Shown: in pieces, positions 24,339 to 33,859 of the stretch
How the letters are laid out: every line of letters begins with the position of its first letter
Position numbering within the stretch: position 1 is the first letter of the stretch
The notes under the pieces: generated by a model
The model's input: the letters and a program-made list of their open reading frames with translations, nothing else
Databases searched by the model: none
Told to the model about the DNA's origin: nothing
Assembly: GCA_008933735.1 (NCBI GenBank)
Contig: WBUL01000004.1
Coordinates: 209,160 to 273,159, forward strand
DNA: 64,000 nucleotides
DNA from: Anaerolineae bacterium
GTDB taxonomy: Bacteria > Chloroflexota > Anaerolineae > Aggregatilineales > J027
Reading direction: 5' to 3'
Made by a program: the position numbers and the translations under genes

Positions 24339-26648
24339 ATGCTGTATGCGGTTGTCTCAGGATTTGGGGCGGCGCTGGTTGCCCCGTTAATCCACCAGAG
24401 TGTGCGGCGCTGGTCAGGATGGCTTCTGGTGCTGCTCCCTCTGGCGTTGTTTGGTTATTTTGCCAGTCACATGGAACAAATTTCAGATGGGGAAAAAATC
24501 GCCTTTGCCTACACCTGGGTGCCAAGCCTGGATGTTGAGCTGGCGTTTATGCTGGACGGATTGAGTTTGCTGTTTGTTCTGCTGGTCAGCGGAATCGGGG
24601 CGTTGATTGTGTTATACGGCAGCGCCTATCTGGCTGACCACCCTCAATTGGGACGCTTTTATGCCTATCTCCTGATGTTCATGGCCTCGATGCTGGGGGT
24701 AGCTCTGGCGGATAACCTGATCACTCTGTTTATTTTCTGGGAGCTGACCAGCATCAGTTCGTATCTGCTGATCGCCTTCAAACACGATTACGAAAGCTCC
24801 CGCGAGGCCGCCAAAAAAGCCCTGATTGTGACAGGGGCGGGTGGGTTGGCCCTGCTGGCAGGGTTGATTCTAGTGGGGATTGAAGCAGATACCTGGACGA
24901 TTTCCGAACTTGCCAGCCGAAAAGATGTTATTCAGGAAGGTGGATTATACCTGCCTGCGCTGCTTTTGATCCTGGTCGGGTGTTTTGCAAAGTCTGCACA
25001 GTTCCCATTTCATTTCTGGCTGCCCTACGCGATGGAAGCGCCGACTCCGGTCAGCGCATACCTGCATTCTGCCACGATGGTGAAAGCGGGTGTTTATCTG
25101 CTGGCTCGCCTGCATCCATCGTTGGGAGGAACCGACGAATGGCACGCCATCGTAACAGGTGTCGGCGGACTTACCATGCTCATTGCCGGGTTTATCGCAT
25201 GGCAGCACACCGACCTGAAAAAAATCCTGGCATATACCACGATCAGTGCACTGGGGATTCTCGTTTTTCTGCTGGGGATTGGGACGGGATTAGCCGTCAA
25301 AGGCGCGATGATCTTTCTGCTGGTGCACTCGCTCTACAAAGGGGCCCTTTTTATGGTTGCAGGCTCCATTGACCATGAGACCGGCACACGGGATATTGCC
25401 CAGTTGGGCGACCTGGCTAAATCCATGCCCTTCACTGCGGTGGGGGCGGGACTGGCGGCCCTGTCGATGGCCGGACTGCCGCCATTGTTAGGATTCATCG
25501 GCAAAGAGATTATTTACGAGGCTACTCAGGAGGCTCATGATTTACTGCCGCTGGTATTGACAGCAGCGGCGCTGCTCGCCAACATATTTAATGTCGCAGC
25601 CGCAGCCATGGTGACTCTCAAACCGTTCACCGGGCAGGCCGCTCATACTCCGAAGCACCCCCATGAGGCGCCGCTTGCGATGTGGATAGGGCCGGTGGTT
25701 TTAGGAGGCTTTACCCTCGCGTTCGGGGTAGCTTCTAACCTGTTATTAAAAGACTTTTTCGCACAAACCGTCGCTGCGGTTTATGGCAAGCCCTATGAAG
25801 TCAAGCTTGGGCTCTGGCACGGATTGAACACCACATTGGTTTTGAGCGTGGTAACACTCGTGGCAGGCGGGCTGCTTTATGCTTACCTCAGACAAATTCT
25901 GCCCATCGTGAAGCCGCTGAATGTGGGCGAAAAACTTGGCCCGGACAGGTTGTACGACATTGGCTTTGAGGGCATCCTGGACTTCGCCAGCCTGACAGAG
26001 CGGTTCTTCCAGAATGGCCATTTGCGCTACTACCTGATGACGATTATCTTCACCCTGTCCAGTCTGCTCATTCTCACCATGACGACACAGATTGATTTTG
26101 ACAGCATCCAGTTGAACGTTGATGATGTTCTTCTCCACGAATATCTGCTGGCAGGTCTTATGATTGCGGCAGCAATCACCATCACGATGACCAGTTCACG
26201 CCTGATGGCTGTCGCCGCGTTGGGTGTGGTAGGCTACAGTGTGGCGCTTCTTTACGTATTTTACGGTGCGCCAGACCTCGCCATGACGCAGTTTTCAATC
26301 GAAACGCTGAGTGTGGTGGTCTTGGTACTGGTGCTGTACCGCCTGCCAAAATTCAAAGACTTTTCCACGCCGCGTTCCCGCGCCCGCGACGGCATTATCG
26401 CGGTCATGTTTGGGGGCCTTGTGACGACGCTGATCCTGATCATCACCTCCGAACCCCTTCAATCCCGGCTGAGCCCCTATTTTGCCGAAAACAGCTATGT
26501 GCTAGCCAAAGGTCATAATGTCGTGAATGTTATTCTCGTGGACTTTCGCGGTTTTGACACGATGGGCGAAATTACAGTGCTGGGTGTAGCAGCGATTGGC
26601 ATTTTTGCGCTGCTCAAACTGCGCCCGTCATCCAGGAAAGAGGAATAA
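24339..26648 (+). CDS. mrpA: Mrp-type cation/proton antiporter subunit A
   Basis: A 769-residue membrane protein homologous to complex I subunit NuoL with the extra MrpA C-terminal part. The proton-channel core includes YAYLLMFMASMLGVALADN, the conserved FWELTSISSYLLIAF, the QFPFHFWLPYAMEAPTPVSAYLHSATMVKAG signature region (split here at HSATMVKAG) and GGLPPLLGF-like AGLPPLLGFIGKE. The C-terminal part has YVFYGAPDLAMTQFSIETLSV and FRGFDTMGEI, typical of MrpA/MbhD. The ATG at 24339 is preferred over the GTG six bases earlier because it is eight bases from a GAGG site. It exchanges Na+ (or Li+/K+) for H+ together with the following subunits. Confidence 0.93.
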   Translation: MLYAVVSGFGAALVAPLIHQSVRRWSGWLLVLLPLALFGYFASHMEQISDGEKIAFAYTWVPSLDVELAFMLDGLSLLFVLLVSGIGALIVLYGSAYLADHPQLGRFYAYLLMFMASMLGVALADNLITLFIFWELTSISSYLLIAFKHDYESSREAAKKALIVTGAGGLALLAGLILVGIEADTWTISELASRKDVIQEGGLYLPALLLILVGCFAKSAQFPFHFWLPYAMEAPTPVSAYLHSATMVKAGVYLLARLHPSLGGTDEWHAIVTGVGGLTMLIAGFIAWQHTDLKKILAYTTISALGILVFLLGIGTGLAVKGAMIFLLVHSLYKGALFMVAGSIDHETGTRDIAQLGDLAKSMPFTAVGAGLAALSMAGLPPLLGFIGKEIIYEATQEAHDLLPLVLTAAALLANIFNVAAAAMVTLKPFTGQAAHTPKHPHEAPLAMWIGPVVLGGFTLAFGVASNLLLKDFFAQTVAAVYGKPYEVKLGLWHGLNTTLVLSVVTLVAGGLLYAYLRQILPIVKPLNVGEKLGPDRLYDIGFEGILDFASLTERFFQNGHLRYYLMTIIFTLSSLLILTMTTQIDFDSIQLNVDDVLLHEYLLAGLMIAAAITITMTSSRLMAVAALGVVGYSVALLYVFYGAPDLAMTQFSIETLSVVVLVLVLYRLPKFKDFSTPRSRARDGIIAVMFGGLVTTLILIITSEPLQSRLSPYFAENSYVLAKGHNVVNVILVDFRGFDTMGEITVLGVAAIGIFALLKLRPSSRKEE

Positions 26649-26651
26649 AAC

Positions 26652-27062
26652 ATGCCTTCCCTGATCCTTTCCACTGCAACCCGCTACCTGCTGCCGCTGA
26701 TGCTCTTATTCTCGGTGTTTGTCCTGATTCGTGGGCATAACGAACCCGGCGGCGGATTTATTGGGGGTCTGGTGGCATCAACGGCCTATGCTCTGTATGC
26801 GATTTCTTCCGGAGTCGAGAAAGCACGCGCCGCTTTACCCATCGAACCGCGTTATATCATCGCAGTTGGGCTGGGGATTGCGGTCACCAGCGGGATGATT
26901 TCTATGATTCTGGGCGATCCGTTCATGACAAGCCAGTGGCTGGACACCGTTTTTCCGGTGATCGGCAAGGTTGGCACCCCGGTCATGTTTGACACTGGTG
27001 TGTATCTGGTGGTGATCGGTGTGACACTAACGATTATTTTTAATCTGGCCGAGGGGGAGTAA
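26652..27062 (+). CDS. mrpB: Mrp-type cation/proton antiporter subunit B
   Basis: 136 residues, four hydrophobic segments, with the MrpB/MnhB signature [17 protein letters not shown] near residue 27 and the closing [12 protein letters not shown]. Three bases after mrpA. Small structural subunit of the antiporter membrane complex. Confidence 0.93.
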   Translation: MPSLILSTATRYLLPLMLLFSVFVLIRGHNEPGGGFIGGLVASTAYALYAISSGVEKARAALPIEPRYIIAVGLGIAVTSGMISMILGDPFMTSQWLDTVFPVIGKVGTPVMFDTGVYLVVIGVTLTIIFNLAEGE

Positions 27063-27064
27063 GC

Positions 27065-27421
27065 ATGGAAACGGTTCTCGCCTTTGTCATTGGGATACTA
27101 TTTGCGGTTGGGATTTATCTGATGATGCGGCGCAGCCTGGTGAAGTTGATAATCGGGCTGGGCGTGCTGGGGCACGCCGCAAATTTATTGATTTTCACCG
27201 TTGGGCGGCTGACACGCGGCGAACCGCCTCTGATCGGCAAACACGAAGAGGTACTTTCAGGCACATTTGCTGATCCTCTCCCACAGGCTCTCATTCTCAC
27301 CGCAATTGTGATTGGATTTGGCGTACAGGTATTCGCCGCCGTGCTGATTAAAAGTGCGTACCGGATAGTGGGTACCGATGACCTGGATGAAATGAAATCA
27401 ACGGATGAAACTCAGCCATGA
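27065..27421 (+). CDS. mrpC: Mrp-type cation/proton antiporter subunit C (NuoK-like)
   Basis: 118 residues with three membrane helices, related to complex I subunit NuoK. Signature [19 protein letters not shown] and the conserved [19 protein letters not shown] are present. Its stop codon overlaps the mrpD start by four bases (ATGA). Confidence 0.93.
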   Translation: METVLAFVIGILFAVGIYLMMRRSLVKLIIGLGVLGHAANLLIFTVGRLTRGEPPLIGKHEEVLSGTFADPLPQALILTAIVIGFGVQVFAAVLIKSAYRIVGTDDLDEMKSTDETQP

Positions 27422-28911
27422 ATATCCTGCTTATCTTACCGATTCTTGTGCCGTTCATCACGGCTATTCTCTGTCTTTTTTTCTGGGGACGGGTGCATTT
27501 CCAGGAACGTCTGACTGTCGCGGGAATGCTGATACTGTTGATAATAGGAATCGCGCTGCTTTCTGATGTGCATGAAAACGGAATCCAGACGGCTCAGTTA
27601 GGCAGTTGGGAAGCGCCTTTTGGCATTACCTTTGCGGCGGATATGCTCAGCTCCATCATGGTGACGATCACTGGTCTGATGGGCCTGATGACTGCACTGT
27701 ATTCCGTGGTTGGCATGGACGAAACCCGCGAACGTTTTGGGTACTACCCCCTCTTGAATATCTTACTCATGGGAGTTTGCGGGGCATTCCTCACAGGAGA
27801 TGTATTTAATCTGTACGTCTGGTTTGAGGTCATGCTGATTGCATCGTTTGTCCTGCTGGCGCTGGGTGGCGAACGCGCTCAACTGGAAGGGGCGATTAAG
27901 TACGTAACGTTGAATCTCGTGTCATCAGCTATTTTTCTGATGGCCACGGGTATCCTGTACAGCGTTACGGGAACCCTGAACATGGCCGATTTGCATCTGG
28001 TGGTGGGTGATGTGAAGCAACCGGGACTGGTCACGGTGCTGGCAATGATGTTTCTGGTAGCGTTTGGGATTAAAGCGGCCATTTTTCCGTTATTTTTCTG
28101 GCTGCCTGCTTCATACCATACCCCGCCGGTTGCCGTGACCACGATTTTTTCTGGGCTGCTCACGAAGGTCGGGGTCTATGCACTCATTCGTTTTTTTACC
28201 TTGATTTTTGTGCACGACACCAATTACACGCATACCCTGATTTTAATCGCGTCTGGCTTTACGATGGTCGTTGGCGTGTTTGGTGCGGTATCTCAGCTAG
28301 AAATGCGCCGCTTGCTTTCGTTCCATATCGTGAGTCAGATTGGTTATCTGCTCATGGGTCTCGGAATCTTTACGGCAGCTTCACTGGCCGCCTCGATTTT
28401 CTTTATGGTGCATGTCATCATTGCGAAATCGGCGCTGTTTCTGGTTAGCGGAGTAGTCAATCGACTTAGCGGCACCTATGACCTGAAGAAACTTGGCGGT
28501 CTGTACAAGGCATCACCGACACTATCTATCCTGTTTTTTGTTCCGGCGATGGCGCTTGCCGGGATTCCGCCGCTTTCGGGCTTCTGGGCAAAGTTCGCGC
28601 TTGTGCGGGCTGGCCTGGAAGCGGAAGACTATCTTATTGTTGCAATATCGCTGTTTGTCAGCGTATTTACTCTGTATTCAATGATTAAAATCTGGTCAGA
28701 AGCCTTCCTCAAAAAGCCAAAAGTCACGCCCGGCCAGATTAACTTCAGGGAAGCAGATTGGCTGCAAATGCTGTTCCCGCTGGCAGTGTTAGCCGGGTTA
28801 ACCCTGGTACTGGGTATCGCCGTCGATCCTGTCTACCAACTGGCGCAGGAAGCCGCCGAACAGTTGATGAATCCCACGCTGTATGTAACAACTGTCCTGG
28901 GAGGAGAGTGA
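27418..28911 (+). CDS. mrpD: Mrp-type cation/proton antiporter subunit D (NuoN-like)
   Basis: A 497-residue polytopic protein of the NuoL/M/N family. Landmarks are [19 protein letters not shown] with the key Glu, [17 protein letters not shown] with the conserved Lys, the [14 protein letters not shown] helix, and [13 protein letters not shown]. With MrpA it supplies the ion translocation path. The start overlaps mrpC, and mrpE follows four bases after its stop. Confidence 0.94.
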   Translation: MNILLILPILVPFITAILCLFFWGRVHFQERLTVAGMLILLIIGIALLSDVHENGIQTAQLGSWEAPFGITFAADMLSSIMVTITGLMGLMTALYSVVGMDETRERFGYYPLLNILLMGVCGAFLTGDVFNLYVWFEVMLIASFVLLALGGERAQLEGAIKYVTLNLVSSAIFLMATGILYSVTGTLNMADLHLVVGDVKQPGLVTVLAMMFLVAFGIKAAIFPLFFWLPASYHTPPVAVTTIFSGLLTKVGVYALIRFFTLIFVHDTNYTHTLILIASGFTMVVGVFGAVSQLEMRRLLSFHIVSQIGYLLMGLGIFTAASLAASIFFMVHVIIAKSALFLVSGVVNRLSGTYDLKKLGGLYKASPTLSILFFVPAMALAGIPPLSGFWAKFALVRAGLEAEDYLIVAISLFVSVFTLYSMIKIWSEAFLKKPKVTPGQINFREADWLQMLFPLAVLAGLTLVLGIAVDPVYQLAQEAAEQLMNPTLYVTTVLGGE

Positions 28912-28915
28912 CCTG

Positions 28916-29389
28916 ATGAATGTCTTACTCTTAAACCTGCTGCTGGCACTAGCATGGATCAGTTTGACCGGAGAAATCAGCGAAGAGAATTTTGCGTTCG
29001 GGTTTATTCTTGGCTACGGGATGCTGTGGCTGTGGCGTGGATTGCTGGGAAACAGCACTTACTTCCTGAAAGTTTTCCGCGTCATCAACTTTGTGCTGTA
29101 TTTTCTTAAAGAACTGGTGATCGCAAATATTCGGGTAGCGATAGAAGTGTTAACCCCTAACCTGAAGGTGAAACCCGCCATCGTAGCTATCCCGCTGTCG
29201 GTGAAATCAAGCCAGGAAATCACGTTGCTGGCGAATCTTATTACGCTCACCCCAGGAACGCTTTCGCTGGATGTATCCGATGACAAAAAGACACTGTATG
29301 TCCATACCATGTATATGGGCGATGCGGATGACTTCCGCCGCAGCATCAAGGAAGGTTTTGAAAAGCGTGTGCAGGAGGTATTTGATTAA
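28916..29389 (+). CDS. mrpE: Mrp-type cation/proton antiporter subunit E
   Basis: 157 residues: membrane segments in the first ~75 and a cytoplasmic C-terminal part with the MrpE signature NLITLTPGTLSLDVSDD and VHTMYM near residue 105-132. It overlaps the next gene, which is mrpG, by one base, leaving no room for mrpF. The length is normal for MrpE, so it is not an E-F fusion. Confidence 0.92.
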   Translation: MNVLLLNLLLALAWISLTGEISEENFAFGFILGYGMLWLWRGLLGNSTYFLKVFRVINFVLYFLKELVIANIRVAIEVLTPNLKVKPAIVAIPLSVKSSQEITLLANLITLTPGTLSLDVSDDKKTLYVHTMYMGDADDFRRSIKEGFEKRVQEVFD

Positions 29390-29802
29390 TGGAAATTGAC
29401 CTGACTCTACGCGACGGGATTACGCTTGCGTTAATGGCGGTTGGCGTCCTATTCACGTTAGTTGCAGCGATTGGTGTACTGCGGATGCCTGACCTGTACC
29501 TGCGAATGTCGGCCTCGACCAAGGCCGCTACGATGGGCGTCGGATTTATCATGCTGGCGGTGGCGGTGCGGTTTAATGATCTGACCATCACCACACGGGC
29601 GCTGGCGATTATCGTGTTTGTTTACCTGACGGCGCCTGTTGCTGCCCATATGATCGGTAGAGCGGGTTATATTCTGGGAGTAACGCTGTACAACAAGACG
29701 GTTCTGGATGACCTGAGAGGGCATTACATCACCAAAAGAGGAACTCACGAACTGGAAAGTGTGGATGTCATTCTGGATAAAGAAAGCATCCCTCTCGAAT
29801 AA
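29389..29802 (+). CDS. mrpG: Mrp-type cation/proton antiporter subunit G
   Basis: 137 residues with three membrane helices. The MrpG signature GVLRMPDLYLRMSASTKAATMG (around residues 26-47) is clear; MrpF lacks it. A C-terminal tail of about 40 residues (from LDDLRGHYITKRGTHELE) is longer and more charged than in many MrpG proteins. Last gene of the operon. Confidence 0.9.
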   Translation: MEIDLTLRDGITLALMAVGVLFTLVAAIGVLRMPDLYLRMSASTKAATMGVGFIMLAVAVRFNDLTITTRALAIIVFVYLTAPVAAHMIGRAGYILGVTLYNKTVLDDLRGHYITKRGTHELESVDVILDKESIPLE

Positions 29803-29825
29803 AAAGGGCGGCCTGCCCGCCGCCC
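29801..29825 (-). terminator. Terminator of the opp operon (bidirectional stem)
   Basis: GGGCGGC and GCCGCCC form a 7-bp GC stem with loop CTGCCC between mrpG and oppC. Read on the minus strand the stem runs into TTTTT, so it is an intrinsic terminator for oppABC; on the plus strand it can also end the mrp transcript. Confidence 0.8.
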
Positions 29826-29831
29826 AGAATA

Positions 29832-30881
29832 TCAGGTGCGGCTCATATGGGGGTCAAGGGCGTCTCGCAATCCATCCCCCAGAAAGTTAAAGGCAAACAT
29901 AATCAGAAAAAGCGCCATAGAAGGGAAAATCGCCTGGTGAGGATAACTGCTGATAGCGCCCGCCCCGTCTGCAATCATTGATCCCCAGCTTGGCGTGGGA
30001 GGATTAACCCCCAAGCCGATAAAACTCAGGAAAGCCTCAAACGAAATATAGGTTGGGATGGTCAGCGTTTCAGCCACCACAATTGGGCCAAGAATATTCG
30101 GTAGGATGTGACGAAAAATAATCGTAAAGTCACTGGCTCCGACCGAGGTCGCCGCTTCGATGTACTCGCGCTGGCGAATTGATAAGACCTGTCCTCGTGC
30201 CAGACGTGCCGTATTCATCCAGGAAGTCAACCCAATGCCGATAAAAATGAACAGCATTCCACCAAAGCGCGAGTCGATCTGGTTCAACCGATAGGCAAAC
30301 GTTCCCTGGTCACTGGCATTAAAGGTGGCACGGAAATAAGCCATTAACAGGATGACCAGCAGGATGGTCGGGAAGGCATACATAATGTCTACCAGACGCA
30401 TGATCAGATTATCTACCCGCCCCCCTGCATAACCGGAAACCAGCCCCAGAATGAGACCCACTGCAAGACTTACCATTGGGCCAACAAATGCAACAGATAG
30501 TGAAACCCGTGACCCATAAATAATCCGGCTTAGCAGATCACGCCCCAGGTTATCCGCCCCCAAGATGTAATCCTCGCTGACCGTCACCCATCCGCCTTCT
30601 TCATCTTTGGCTTTCATATTGGGAAACAGATCGATCACCCAGCGAGGGGCGGAATTGTTGTTGGTCAATACCTGTTCCCGATAGTCATTGGGCGCGATAT
30701 AAGGTGCAAAAATCGCAATCAGCACACTGAGAATAACAATGACTAATCCAACTACCGCCGCGCGATTGCGAATCAGGCGTTTCCACGCATCAACCCAGAG
30801 TTTGTTGGTATGATGCATGTCCTGGGCAAGTTCTGGCACGCCGACTAAAGTTGGTTTTTGTGCTTGTTCTGATGTTGTCAT
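29832..30881 (-). CDS. oppC: Peptide ABC transporter permease, OppC/DppC type
   Basis: A 349-residue permease with an N-terminal cytoplasmic segment, the OppC-type first loop (LAPNDYREQ...), and five more membrane helices. LGADNLGRDLLSRIIYGSRVSL is the OppC/DppC signature, and the EAA loop is YIEAATSVGASDFTIIFRHILPN. It ends in GDGLRDALDPHMS. It forms the channel with OppB. Fifteen bases follow oppB. No oppD/oppF ATPase genes are present downstream. Confidence 0.92.
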   Translation of the reverse strand: MTTSEQAQKPTLVGVPELAQDMHHTNKLWVDAWKRLIRNRAAVVGLVIVILSVLIAIFAPYIAPNDYREQVLTNNNSAPRWVIDLFPNMKAKDEEGGWVTVSEDYILGADNLGRDLLSRIIYGSRVSLSVAFVGPMVSLAVGLILGLVSGYAGGRVDNLIMRLVDIMYAFPTILLVILLMAYFRATFNASDQGTFAYRLNQIDSRFGGMLFIFIGIGLTSWMNTARLARGQVLSIRQREYIEAATSVGASDFTIIFRHILPNILGPIVVAETLTIPTYISFEAFLSFIGLGVNPPTPSWGSMIADGAGAISSYPHQAIFPSMALFLIMFAFNFLGDGLRDALDPHMSRT

Positions 30882-30896
30882 CTTATTCCCTCACGG

Positions 30897-31913
30897 TTAG
30901 CTCAACCGGATGCGCGGATCGAGCCAGGCGTAAACAATGTCTACTATAAAATTAGCAAAGACCAGGAAAAAGGCGTAAATCAGGATCGTTCCCATAATCA
31001 CTGGATAATCCCGACCGCCAATGCTGGTCACGAAATATTTCCCCATTCCAGGAATGCCAAAGACGATTTCTGTCACGAAAGTTCCGGTGATAAGCGCCGC
31101 AATCAGCGGGCCAAGCACCGTTACCACAGGGATCATAGCGTTTTTCATCGCGTGCCGGGTGATTACAAGCTGCTCCCGAAGCCCCTTGGCGCGAGCAGTA
31201 CGAATGTAATCTTCGTCTAAGACTTGGAGTAAACTGGCGCGGGTCAGCCGTGCGATTAAGGCGGATGAAGCAAACCCCAGAGTGAAGGATGGCATAATCA
31301 TCTGTTCAAGGGTTCCCCATCCTGTTGGGGGGAGCAGACCAAGCTCAACGCCCACGATATAACGCAGCAGGGGTCCCAGAGTGACAATCGGCAGGGATAC
31401 CCCCAGCACCGCAATTCCCATTCCCAAATAGTCAAAAATGGTGTTTTTTCTTATTGCCGCCAACGTTCCCAGGGGCATTCCAATGAGGCAGGCAATGGCG
31501 ACTGCGGCTCCCCCCAATTTGGCTGAAACCGGGAAGTTATCACGGAAAATGTCGTTGACGGTTCGACTGGCAGATTTAATTGAAGGGCCAAAGTTCATCC
31601 AGCGAATATAAGCATTATCCCCTATTGGCAATTTGAGATTGATTAAGTGGTCATTTTCAGGCAGAGGCTTCCACTCCCCGGTGGTAACACGGGGGATAAA
31701 AGCATAATACATATAATCCAGATACTGTTTTAACAGGGGATCATCCAGGTGATATTTTTTTTCCAGGTTCTTCTGGATTCGTTCCGGCAGTGCTTTTTCT
31801 CGATCAAATGGCCCACCTGGCACCTGGTGCATGAGTAAAAAAGTGATGATAGAAACCATCACCATCACCAGTCCCATCCACAATATACGCCGCACGAAAA
31901 ATTGATACATCAC
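30897..31913 (-). CDS. oppB: Peptide ABC transporter permease, OppB/DppB type
   Basis: A 338-residue permease with the OppB opening (RRILWMGLVMVMVSIITFLLMHQVPGGPFD), a periplasmic loop and the C-terminal core with EAA loop YIRTARAKGLREQLVITRHAMKNA, and the closing DIVYAWLDPRIRL. Imports oligopeptides with OppA and OppC. A strong hairpin lies between it and oppA. Confidence 0.92.
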   Translation of the reverse strand: MMYQFFVRRILWMGLVMVMVSIITFLLMHQVPGGPFDREKALPERIQKNLEKKYHLDDPLLKQYLDYMYYAFIPRVTTGEWKPLPENDHLINLKLPIGDNAYIRWMNFGPSIKSASRTVNDIFRDNFPVSAKLGGAAVAIACLIGMPLGTLAAIRKNTIFDYLGMGIAVLGVSLPIVTLGPLLRYIVGVELGLLPPTGWGTLEQMIMPSFTLGFASSALIARLTRASLLQVLDEDYIRTARAKGLREQLVITRHAMKNAMIPVVTVLGPLIAALITGTFVTEIVFGIPGMGKYFVTSIGGRDYPVIMGTILIYAFFLVFANFIVDIVYAWLDPRIRLS

Positions 31914-31930
31914 AACCTCCCAGGCAAAAG

Positions 31931-31964
31931 TGAGAACAAGGGGCGGCTAAGCCCCTTGTTCTCA
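31931..31964 (-). terminator. 14-bp perfect hairpin between oppA and oppB
   Basis: TGAGAACAAGGGGC pairs perfectly with GCCCCTTGTTCTCA around a six-base loop. On the minus strand it comes after the oppA stop and before the oppB ribosome site and is followed by CTTTTG. It probably attenuates permease expression or protects the oppA mRNA 3' end. Confidence 0.75.
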
Positions 31965-32018
31965 ACGCAGACCAAACAGTGGATCTTTATCCATCGTCTG
32001 GCTGTAGTTATTTGGCGT

Positions 32019-33689
32019 CTACTTAATATCCCACTTCTCGAAGCGTTCGCGCCCAATGACCGAGAGGGTGCGTTCCACGTTCGGTTTGGTCAACTGGGTT
32101 TCGACGTAGTAGTAAATCGGTGCCATCGCGGCATCCTGGTTGACCAGTAGATATTCTGCCTGGGCATACAGTTCACGGCGGACATCCGGGTCATTTTCAG
32201 TCAATGCCTGATCAACCAGCGCATCGTACTCAGGATTCACCCAGTTGGGATCATTCTGAGTGGAGTCCGAACGGAACAGTTCGCCAGAGAAGTTGTGAGC
32301 ATCGGGGTAGTCATAGCACCAGCCGTAGCGGAAGATCTGCGGGGCATCGTTCTTGCGGGTGTCCAGGAACACACCGAATTCCTGGAAGGTGATCTGGACT
32401 TCAACACCCAGTGTTTCGCGCCACATGTTCTGGATGGCTTCGATGATGCTCTTGTGCAGATCAGTTTCGTTGGTCATGTAAGTGATCGGCGGCAGTTCGT
32501 CTACCGAAATGCCTTTTTCATCCAGATACGCCTGCAATTCGGCTTTGGCGGCTTCGGGATCGTATTTGATCGCCAGATCAGGATAATCTTCCTGGCTTGG
32601 TGCGGCGGTGAGGTTCGGCAGCATGTAGAAGCCAGCCGGAATTTGCCCGGCCTTCAGGATGTTGTCGGTGATCGCCTGACGGTCAATCGCCATCGACAGC
32701 GCACGGCGCACACGGGCATCGTTCACCGGTTCTTTTTCGGTGTTAAAGCCGTAACCATAGGAGCAGGAGCTGGGGGAAACGGTAAATTCGTTCGGATATT
32801 CAACGCGAATACGATCCAGGTCAGCGGTAGGCAGGTCATCCATGAAGTCAAGATTGCCAGCTTCATATTCCGCCAGTTTTGCGGACTGTTCCAGCAGCAG
32901 GAAGACGATTTCATCAATCTTCGCCTGACCAACGTAGTCGGTGCCAGGCCAGAAGGGATTCTTAATCAGGGTCAGGCTTTCGTCATGCGCCCATTCTTTC
33001 AACGCATATGGGCCGTAACTCTGGAAGGTGCCTTCGTCAGCCCATGCATCACCCATTTCGTCAATCACCCACTGGGGCTGCGCCAGCGCCATCCACATAC
33101 CGTAGATGTTCGCCAGGAACGGCGTAGCTTTGGGGGCGGTAATTTGGAGGGTGTAGTCATCCAGAGCCGCCACCGCGACATCATCGGCTGAACCAGAGCC
33201 ACCATTATATTCGGCGCCGCCTACAATCCAGGGAGCCAGCACGTAGGCATAGGGGCCAGCGGTGTTCGGGTCAAGGGTGCGCTTGATGCCATACACAAAA
33301 TCGTTGGCGGTTACGTAGCGAACATTACCATCGGCGTCTTTGACTTCTTCTACCGCGCCGCTGTCCGTATTGTAAACCACCCATGGGACATTCTGCATCA
33401 GCGAGAAGGTATACACCAGACCATCGTCCGATACTGACCACTCGGTGGCGATGCCGGGTTCAACCGTGACCGTTACTTCATTCAGGGTGGTCAAACCAAC
33501 GTAGGTTGCTTCAAGAATCTGGATACTCGCTACGTCTTCGGCCAGACCGGGGTCAAGATGCGGAATATCATCCTGCCCGATATTCGCTACATACAGCACC
33601 TTCGCTTCCTGCGCCCCGGAAATGCCGAAAGCGCCGACCAGCATCGATGCCAGCAAGACAAGTAAAACAACACGGGTAATATTCCTCAT
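32019..33689 (-). CDS. oppA: Peptide ABC transporter substrate-binding protein
   Basis: A 556-residue family 5 solute-binding protein. The first 27 residues are a signal peptide (MRNITRVVLLVLLASMLV..., cleavage near SGAQ) with no lipobox. The mature part starts with PHLDPGLAEDVASIQILEATYVGL, the family pattern after the first strand, and has RRALSMAIDRQAI, the SBP_bac_5 signature, near residue 340. It delivers oligopeptides to OppBC. Neighbouring muropeptide-processing genes suggest murein peptides as ligands, which is inference. Confidence 0.92.
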   Translation of the reverse strand: MRNITRVVLLVLLASMLVGAFGISGAQEAKVLYVANIGQDDIPHLDPGLAEDVASIQILEATYVGLTTLNEVTVTVEPGIATEWSVSDDGLVYTFSLMQNVPWVVYNTDSGAVEEVKDADGNVRYVTANDFVYGIKRTLDPNTAGPYAYVLAPWIVGGAEYNGGSGSADDVAVAALDDYTLQITAPKATPFLANIYGMWMALAQPQWVIDEMGDAWADEGTFQSYGPYALKEWAHDESLTLIKNPFWPGTDYVGQAKIDEIVFLLLEQSAKLAEYEAGNLDFMDDLPTADLDRIRVEYPNEFTVSPSSCSYGYGFNTEKEPVNDARVRRALSMAIDRQAITDNILKAGQIPAGFYMLPNLTAAPSQEDYPDLAIKYDPEAAKAELQAYLDEKGISVDELPPITYMTNETDLHKSIIEAIQNMWRETLGVEVQITFQEFGVFLDTRKNDAPQIFRYGWCYDYPDAHNFSGELFRSDSTQNDPNWVNPEYDALVDQALTENDPDVRRELYAQAEYLLVNQDAAMAPIYYYVETQLTKPNVERTLSVIGRERFEKWDIK

Positions 33690-33720
33690 AGTAGAAAATC
33701 CTCACTATTGAAATCACTTT

Positions 33721-33773
33721 TGGACAGGGTTGTCCACAGGCGCTATTATACTCAATGTCAAGCGTTTCAACAC
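33721..33773 (-). promoter_or_regulatory. oppA promoter and adjacent palindrome
   Basis: On the minus strand a perfect -10 TATAAT lies at 33745-33750, with only a weak -35 (GTGTTG, 33768-33773). Just downstream of the expected start, TGGACA and TGTCCA form a 16-base palindrome (33721-33736), placed where a repressor could act. Confidence 0.5.
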
Positions 33774-33859
33774 CAATTTTAGAGCCATTCGTTAGACATA
33801 ACGAAAAACCTTCATCGCTTCTACACAATTTAGAAAAATCTGATGAAAGATAAGCAAAG

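Noticed and set aside
28916..29389. MrpE as an E-F fusion that would explain missing mrpF
   Set aside because: At 157 residues it has only the MrpE pattern and no added three-helix MrpF part.
32295..33191. 298-codon open frame antisense to oppA
   Set aside because: It is a mirror of the well-supported oppA frame, has no ribosome site and no recognisable protein features.
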